Source: Faecalibacillus intestinalis (GTDB taxonomy: Bacteria > Bacillota_I > Bacilli_A > Erysipelotrichales > Coprobacillaceae). From it: a stretch of DNA of 64,000 bases. A program made the translations under genes and the position numbers. Below are positions 58,926 to 64,000 of the stretch, in pieces. How positions within the stretch are numbered: position 1 is the stretch's first letter; each line of letters begins with the position of its first letter. Location: positions 62,001-126,000 of the forward strand of contig NZ_PYLQ01000001.1 of assembly GCF_003024685.1 (NCBI RefSeq), in the 5' to 3' direction. The notes under the pieces were generated by a model that saw only the letters and a program-made list of their open reading frames with translations, ran no database searches and was not told the DNA's origin.

Positions 58926-59963
58926 ATGATTAATGTTGGAATTGTTGGTTCAACTGGTTATGGAGGATGTGAACTTGTTAGATTTTTATTAACACATCCA
59001 AATGTTCATATTGAATGGGTTTCATCAAGAACATATAGTGATCAAGAATATAGTGATGTTTATAAGGGGTATTTCACTTTATTAGATCAAAAGTGTGTAG
59101 ATGAAGATATTGAAAAATATTTAGATAATGTTGATGTTGTATTCTTTGCTACACCTCAAGGGGTTTGCGCTAAGATGGTAAGTGAAGAAGTTTTAAAGAA
59201 AGTGAAAGTAATTGATCTATCTGCAGATTATCGTATTAAAGATGTAGAAACATATGAATCATGGTATGGAATTAAACATGCTTCACCTGAATTTATTAAA
59301 GAAGCTGTTTATGGATTATGTGAAATCAATAGAGAAGATGTTAAAAATGCAAGACTGATTGCTAATCCTGGATGTTATCCAACATGTTCAATTTTATCAA
59401 TTTATCCACTTGCTAAGGCAGGACTTATTGATATGGATACGTTGATTATTGATGCAAAGAGTGGAACAAGTGGTGCTGGTAGAGGAGCAAAAGTTCAAAA
59501 TCTTTATTGTGAAGTGAATGAAAGTATTAAAGCTTATGGTGTAGCAAGTCATCGTCATACACCAGAAATTGAAGAACAATTAGGGTATGTTTCTTCATCA
59601 AAAGTATTACTTAACTTCACACCTCATCTTATTCCAATGAATAGAGGAATTTTAATTACAGCTTACGCTTCATTAAAAGAAGGAGTAAGTGAGGAAGATG
59701 TTAAAAAAGCGTATGATATTTATAAAGATGAATATTTCGTACGTGTCTTAAAAGAAGGAAATGTTCCAGAAGTAAGAAATGTAAAATGTTCAAACTTTGT
59801 TGATGTTGCTTATAAAGTGGATCCTCGTACACATAGAGTGATTATGATGGGGGCTATGGATAATCTTGTTAAAGGAGCTGCTGGTCAAGCTATTCAAAAT
59901 ATGAATATTATGTTTGGTTTAGATGAAAAAACAGGGCTTATGTTAGCACCTGCTATGTTATAA
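58926..59963 (+). CDS. argC: N-acetyl-gamma-glutamyl-phosphate reductase
   Basis: Third step of ornithine synthesis, using NADPH. The 345 residues start VGIVGSTGYGGCELVRFL (NADP loop), contain FFATPQGV, and the catalytic Cys150 in ANPGCYPTCS. HRHTPEIEEQLG and FTPHLIPMNRGI complete the family marks. First gene behind the T-box; argJ follows after 12 bases. Confidence 0.97.
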   Translation: MINVGIVGSTGYGGCELVRFLLTHPNVHIEWVSSRTYSDQEYSDVYKGYFTLLDQKCVDEDIEKYLDNVDVVFFATPQGVCAKMVSEEVLKKVKVIDLSADYRIKDVETYESWYGIKHASPEFIKEAVYGLCEINREDVKNARLIANPGCYPTCSILSIYPLAKAGLIDMDTLIIDAKSGTSGAGRGAKVQNLYCEVNESIKAYGVASHRHTPEIEEQLGYVSSSKVLLNFTPHLIPMNRGILITAYASLKEGVSEEDVKKAYDIYKDEYFVRVLKEGNVPEVRNVKCSNFVDVAYKVDPRTHRVIMMGAMDNLVKGAAGQAIQNMNIMFGLDEKTGLMLAPAML

Positions 59964-59975
59964 GGGGAAAAGAGT

Positions 59976-61199
59976 ATGAAAGTAATAGAAAATGGTACAG
60001 TAACAAATCCAAAAGGATATCAAGGGGCTGGATTACATATTGGTATTAAAAAGAGAAATAAAGATTTTGCTTTAATTGTTTCTGATGTTGAAGCAAAAGC
60101 AGTAGGAACTTTTACAACAAATATGGTAAAAGCGGCTCCTGTTTTATGGGATAAACAAGTTGTAGAAAACAGTGATACAGTAAAGGCTATTGCGATTAAC
60201 AGTGGGATTGCCAATGCTTGTACTGGAAAACTTGGAAATCAAGCAAATGAAAAATTCGCAAATATTGTAGGAAATGCTTTAAATGTAGAAAAAGAAAAAG
60301 TTTTGATTTGTTCAACAGGAGTCATTGGTAAACAATTATCTACTGATCCAATTGAAAAAGGAATTGATGAAGCTTTAAAACAATTAAAAGATGATCATCA
60401 AGCAGGAATTGATGTAGCTACTTCAATTATGACAACAGATACAAAACCAAAACATTTAGCTGTTGAAATTGAAGTAAAAGGAAAAACGGTAACTATTGGA
60501 GCATGTTGTAAAGGTTCAGGGATGATTCATCCAAATATGGCAACAATGCTTGGATTTATTACAACTGATTTAAATATTTCTAAAGAATTATTAAATAAAG
60601 CATTAAAATCGGTTATTCCAGATACTTTTAATATGATTTCTGTAGATAGAGATACTTCAACAAATGATACTGTTTTATTACTCGCTAATGGTTTAGCTGG
60701 TAATGATGAAATTGTAAAAGAAGATGAAGATTATCAAACATTTAAAGAAGCTTTATATTATGTTAATGAATACTTAGCTAAATGTATTGCAAGTGATGGA
60801 GAAGGGGCTACTAAATTATTAGAAATAAATGTAAATGGTGCAAAAGATGTTAAACAAGCAAAAGTAGTTGCTAAAAGTGTTTGTACATCACCACTTGTTA
60901 AAACAGCAATCTTTGGAAATGATGCAAACTGGGGAAGACTTTTATGTGCAATGGGATATTCTGGAGAAGAATTTGATCCTTATCAAGTTGATTTGTATAT
61001 TGAAAGTGAGTTTGGTAATTTAAAACTTGTAGAAAATGGGATGGCTACTGATTATAGTGAAGAAAAAGCAACACAAATTTTATCAAGTGATTATGTTAAG
61101 ACAAATATTGATATGAAAATGGGAAATGAAAAAGCAACTGCCTGGGGTTGTGATTTGACTTATGATTATGTCAAAATCAATGCTGATTATCGTTCGTAG
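59976..61199 (+). CDS. argJ: bifunctional ornithine acetyltransferase / N-acetylglutamate synthase
   Basis: Moves the acetyl group from N-acetylornithine to glutamate, making the arginine route cyclic. The 407-residue precursor self-cleaves before the catalytic Thr190 in HPNMATML (Ala189-Thr190). Other marks: GIANACTG, MTTDTKPKH, KGSGMI and DANWGRLLCAMGYSG. Whether it also has N-acetylglutamate synthase activity cannot be told from sequence; no argA is in the window. SD GGGGAAA. Confidence 0.96.
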   Translation: MKVIENGTVTNPKGYQGAGLHIGIKKRNKDFALIVSDVEAKAVGTFTTNMVKAAPVLWDKQVVENSDTVKAIAINSGIANACTGKLGNQANEKFANIVGNALNVEKEKVLICSTGVIGKQLSTDPIEKGIDEALKQLKDDHQAGIDVATSIMTTDTKPKHLAVEIEVKGKTVTIGACCKGSGMIHPNMATMLGFITTDLNISKELLNKALKSVIPDTFNMISVDRDTSTNDTVLLLANGLAGNDEIVKEDEDYQTFKEALYYVNEYLAKCIASDGEGATKLLEINVNGAKDVKQAKVVAKSVCTSPLVKTAIFGNDANWGRLLCAMGYSGEEFDPYQVDLYIESEFGNLKLVENGMATDYSEEKATQILSSDYVKTNIDMKMGNEKATAWGCDLTYDYVKINADYRS

Positions 61200-61210
61200 G
61201 GGGAAATATA

Positions 61211-62083
61211 ATGCAACAAGAGTTTACAAAAGAAATTAATAAAGCGGAAATATTAGTTGAAGCTTTAGGGTATATGCAAAAATATGAAGGTGATATTGTT
61301 GTCATCAAATATGGTGGAAGTGCCATGACAAATGAAATCATCAAAAAAAGCGTTTTAAAAGATATTGCTGTTTTGAAATCTGTAGGGTTAAAACCAATTA
61401 TTGTACATGGTGGTGGTAAAGACATTAATAGAATGTTAGATCGTGTACAAATTAAAAGTGAATTTAAAAATGGTTTAAGAGTTACAGATTGTGATACCTT
61501 AGAAATAGCTGAGATGGTTTTATCTGGAAAGGTTAATAAAGGATTAGTGACACATCTTGAACAAATTGGGACACATGCTGTTGGTTTATCTGGTAAAGAT
61601 GGAAATATGATTACGGTAGAAAAAGTAATGCCTCAAGGTGAAGATATTGGTTACGTTGGTAAAATTACTAAAGTAGATACAACACTTATTAATGCTTTAT
61701 TAGAACAAGGATATACACCAATTATTTCAACTATTGGATTAGATGAAAAATATCATGCTTATAATATTAATGCAGATGATGTAGCTACAGCGATTGCTCG
61801 TGCTGTTAAAGCAAGTAAACTTGTTTTCTTAACAGATATTGAAGGTGTTTTACAAGATCCAAATAATCCAAATACATTGATTTCAAAGATTGATACAGCA
61901 TCTGCTAAAGAATTATTTGAAAATGGTGTTATTACTGGAGGAATGATTCCAAAATTGAAGAATTGTTTAGAGGCAGTACAAAATGATGTTAAACGTGTTC
62001 ATATTTTAGATGGAAGATTAGAACATAGTTTACTTATTGAAATCTTTACTAAAAAAGGTGTTGGAACAATGATTAAAAAATAG
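61211..62083 (+). CDS. argB: acetylglutamate kinase
   Basis: Phosphorylates N-acetylglutamate. The 290 residues contain IVVIKYGGSAM (phosphate loop), VIVHGGGKDINRML, the substrate Arg in NGLRVTD, and VFLTDIEGVL with GVITGGMIPKL. No N-terminal extension typical of arginine-inhibited hexameric enzymes beyond a short helix (QEFTKEINKAEILVEALGYM), so feedback inhibition is possible but not certain. Last gene of argCJB; argD is absent here. Confidence 0.96.
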   Translation: MQQEFTKEINKAEILVEALGYMQKYEGDIVVIKYGGSAMTNEIIKKSVLKDIAVLKSVGLKPIIVHGGGKDINRMLDRVQIKSEFKNGLRVTDCDTLEIAEMVLSGKVNKGLVTHLEQIGTHAVGLSGKDGNMITVEKVMPQGEDIGYVGKITKVDTTLINALLEQGYTPIISTIGLDEKYHAYNINADDVATAIARAVKASKLVFLTDIEGVLQDPNNPNTLISKIDTASAKELFENGVITGGMIPKLKNCLEAVQNDVKRVHILDGRLEHSLLIEIFTKKGVGTMIKK

Positions 62084-62107
62084 AACTCAAATATGAGTTC
62101 TATTTTT
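62075..62107. terminator. bidirectional terminator (argB / phosphoesterase-like gene)
   Basis: AAATAGAACTCA-AATA-TGAGTTCTATTT with A/T runs. Confidence 0.92.
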
Positions 62108-62906
62108 TTAGCTTTATAATATTGATTTCATCATATGTCATAAAACGATGTTGATCATTTGATTCTTTATGAAAACCATTAGAAATGAGAAGGGTAGTTC
62201 CATTATTAGTATGTTTACCACTTACATATTTTTTACCCATTTCTTTTGTTTCTAATCCGCCAATAAAAGGAATCTTATAGTATCCACCTAAAGTATGACC
62301 AGATAATTGAAGTTGGACAGAACTTTCTTTAATTTGTGTAAAATAATCAGGTTGATGAACTAAAGCAATTTTATAATGATCCTTATTGTCTTCGCTGATT
62401 AAACCTGAACAATCACCGGAATTTTCTAATCCTAATAAATCAATAATAGAACCTTTATAATAAATATAACGTAATTCATTATGCAAAACTTCAAATCCAG
62501 CTTCAGTTAATAAATTTGTATTATTAGTAGAATCACCTTGATCTTTTTCTCCTAAAACAGCAAATTTACCATAACGAGAGTGTATATTTTTTAATATTTG
62601 ACTTACTTGATCAGTTTCAAATGAATCATTACTATAAATATCTCCACCAAATAAAATTAAATCAACATCTTTTTTATTTAAATCTTTAACAGCTTCTTTT
62701 AAGTGATTTAAATCTTCTTTAGAAGAAAGATTTAAATCAGAAAAATAACCAATCGTAAAACCATTAAATTCTTTTGGTAATGCTTTTTGAGTAAATGCGG
62801 TTTCTTTAAAATGATATGTGTTTTGACTTTGAATATACCATTGATAAAGGCAAATAACTAAAAAACAAGAAAGAATAATTAAAATTATTTTTTTAATTTT
62901 ATTCAT
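62100..62906 (-). CDS. membrane-anchored calcineurin-like phosphoesterase fold protein with degenerate active site
   Basis: A 268-residue protein with an N-terminal membrane anchor (5-24) and the YkuE/YaeI-like metallophosphoesterase fold. Several metal or catalytic residues are changed: the DLH motif reads SDLN (Asp57, Asn59 for His), GNHD reads GEKD (Glu120-Lys121 for Asn-His), and GHTHGG reads GHTLGG (Leu206 for His). GGD (Asp89), VHQPDYF (His184) and GHT (His204) remain. The rest of the fold (GYFSDL, LILFGGDIY, AVLGEKD, QLQLSGHT, KKYVSG) is well kept, so it looks like a maintained but non-catalytic or altered family member. Its ATG overlaps the RNase J stop (TAATG). Confidence 0.83.
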   Translation of the reverse strand: MNKIKKIILIILSCFLVICLYQWYIQSQNTYHFKETAFTQKALPKEFNGFTIGYFSDLNLSSKEDLNHLKEAVKDLNKKDVDLILFGGDIYSNDSFETDQVSQILKNIHSRYGKFAVLGEKDQGDSTNNTNLLTEAGFEVLHNELRYIYYKGSIIDLLGLENSGDCSGLISEDNKDHYKIALVHQPDYFTQIKESSVQLQLSGHTLGGYYKIPFIGGLETKEMGKKYVSGKHTNNGTTLLISNGFHKESNDQHRFMTYDEINIIKLKK

Positions 62907-64000
62907 TATTTTTTATTCATTATAACAGGAATTATCATTGGATTTCTTTTTGTTTTACGATAAAAATATTGAGAAAGAACATCTCTTGTTGTATTTTTGA
63001 TTTCACCAAAAGTTGTTTTTCCTGCAAGTAATTGACTTAAAGCTTGACCTACTAAATTTTCTGCTTCACGAATCATAGGGAAACTATCTTTCATATAAAC
63101 AAAACCACGGGAAATAATAACCGGTTTAGTTAATAATTTTCCTTCATGAGAATCCATAGAAATTAAAACAGAAACCATTCCATCTTCAGATAAAATTTGA
63201 CGATCCCTTAAAACAGCTGTAGATAAACCTGAAAGATCATTACCATCAACATAAATATCATCTACATGAATTCTTGGTCCTAAACGAGCAATCCCTTTAT
63301 TTAATAAAATAGTATCTCCATTACTTAAAACAAAAGAATTTTCTTTTGGAACACCTACTTCTTGAGAAAGTTCCGCATGAATTTTCAACATACGATATTC
63401 TCCATGCACTGGGAAGAAATATTTCGGTTTTGTAAGTAATAACATTAATTTTTGTTCTTCTTGACTAGCATGTCCCGAAGTATGCAAGTTATTGAATGCT
63501 GTATTGACTAAAACTTTGGCACCTGCTCTAAATAAGCGGTTAACAACAACATTGATACTTGATGCATTTCCTGGAATTGGACTTGATGAAAAGACAACAG
63601 TATCTCCAGGTTTGATTTTAACGAATTTATGTGTTCCATTAGCAATACGACTTAACGCAGCCAAAGCTTCTCCTTGACTTCCTGTACATAGAATTAAGAT
63701 TTCATTATCAGGTAATTTTTTTGCTTCATTATTACTGATAAAGAAAGAATCAGGTGCTTTAATATAACCCATTTGTCTTGATACTTGGATGTTATTTTCC
63801 ATTGAACGACCAAAAACAAGAATTTTACGATTAAATTTAACTGCTGCTTCTACGATTTGTTGGACACGGTGAACATTGGAAGCAAAGGTTGCTACAATTA
63901 AACGTCCTTCAGTTTTTCTAAATTCTTCTTGAACAGCATATGCTACTTGCTTTTCACTTTTAGAAAAAGTAGGAACTTCAGCATTGGTAGAATCGCTTAA
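62906..64000 (-). CDS. ribonuclease J (C-terminal part, cut by window edge)
   Basis: Endo/5'-exoribonuclease of the metallo-beta-lactamase/beta-CASP family that matures and degrades RNA. The frame is open to base 64000, so the true start lies outside; 364 residues are seen. Beta-CASP marks: LSDSTNAE at the very edge, TFASNVHRVQQIVEAA, KILVFGRSMENN, CTGSQGEALAALSRIA, FSSSPIPGNASS, HTSGHASQEEQKLM and PVHGEYRML with the motif C histidine. The C-terminal dimer domain ends in RKTKRNPMIIPVIMNKK. J1 and J2 cannot be separated from this part. Coupled to the phosphoesterase-like gene. Confidence 0.95.
   Translation of the reverse strand, partial: LSDSTNAEVPTFSKSEKQVAYAVQEEFRKTEGRLIVATFASNVHRVQQIVEAAVKFNRKILVFGRSMENNIQVSRQMGYIKAPDSFFISNNEAKKLPDNEILILCTGSQGEALAALSRIANGTHKFVKIKPGDTVVFSSSPIPGNASSINVVVNRLFRAGAKVLVNTAFNNLHTSGHASQEEQKLMLLLTKPKYFFPVHGEYRMLKIHAELSQEVGVPKENSFVLSNGDTILLNKGIARLGPRIHVDDIYVDGNDLSGLSTAVLRDRQILSEDGMVSVLISMDSHEGKLLTKPVIISRGFVYMKDSFPMIREAENLVGQALSQLLAGKTTFGEIKNTTRDVLSQYFYRKTKRNPMIIPVIMNKK

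Overview
The window comes from the chromosome of a low-GC Gram-positive bacterium. The DNA is strongly A/T-rich, Shine-Dalgarno sites are strong (AGGAGG/GAGGTG type), promoters are classic sigma-A or extended -10, and Rho-independent terminators are compact. The genes (def, the ylbD/E/F-rsmD-coaD block, comFA/comFC, secA-prfB, addB-addA, a T-box-controlled arg operon, ylbJ) fit a spore-former-derived Firmicute. The low GC, very short intergenic gaps, SEDS gene and reduced-length AddB suggest an Erysipelotrichia relative (Coprobacillus/Erysipelatoclostridium-like). That placement is inference and no 16S gene is present. I see no insertion sequence, CRISPR array or prophage structural gene.

Layout. 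1-2.5 kb: end of pfkA, then pyk (lower glycolysis), then an S24-type self-cleaving repressor divergent from an overlooked 37-residue membrane peptide, with three copies of one operator motif around them. 2.8-6.6 kb: a DegV fatty-acid-binding protein, a cytidylate-kinase-like protein, a GH13 amylase, peptide deformylase and a YjcZ-like micro-protein. 6.6-10 kb: a tight, overlapping operon UPF0223-ftsW/rodA-ylbD-ylbE-ylbF-rsmD-coaD. 10.1-12.6 kb: an orphan LytTR regulator, six tandem 11-bp repeats, then comFA and comFC (DNA uptake). 12.8-21.2 kb: csp, secA-prfB-yitT, a zinc-ribbon protein, ftsEX and a dNTPase. 21.2-28.2 kb: metA (acetyl-CoA type), tRNA-Leu(GAG), pepV, a Nudix hydrolase, tex, a lipoprotein cysteine hydrolase, a second csp and an EamA transporter.

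28.2-37.8 kb (minus strand): nadE, then addB-addA-glycerate kinase. 37.9-43 kb: ZIP transporter, small membrane protein, XRE regulator with an isoprenylcysteine-methyltransferase-like protein, and a marR-MATE-GNAT operon whose last gene is frameshifted. 43-51.6 kb: a secreted Tim44-like protein, an FNT anion channel, a ChbG/YdjC deacetylase, rdgB-trmL-membrane protein, a membrane-anchored Mrr-like nuclease, a monofunctional GT51 transglycosylase, a PerR/Fur regulator with a very strong promoter and operator, ylbJ and hflX.

51.6-64 kb: a DUF1846 protein, then arginine biosynthesis in three units: argF alone, argG-argH on the minus strand, and argC-argJ-argB behind an arginine-type T-box riboswitch. 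argD is not in the window. A phosphatase-like gene plus an RpiR regulator lie between them. The window ends in a degenerate metallophosphoesterase coupled to a truncated (edge) RNase J gene.

The items most worth following up are the S24 repressor/37-residue peptide module, the 11-bp repeat array between the LytTR regulator and comFA, the N-terminal extension of SecA, the unframeshifted prfB with a strong hairpin in its first codons, and the phosphoesterase-like protein that has lost several metal or catalytic residues.
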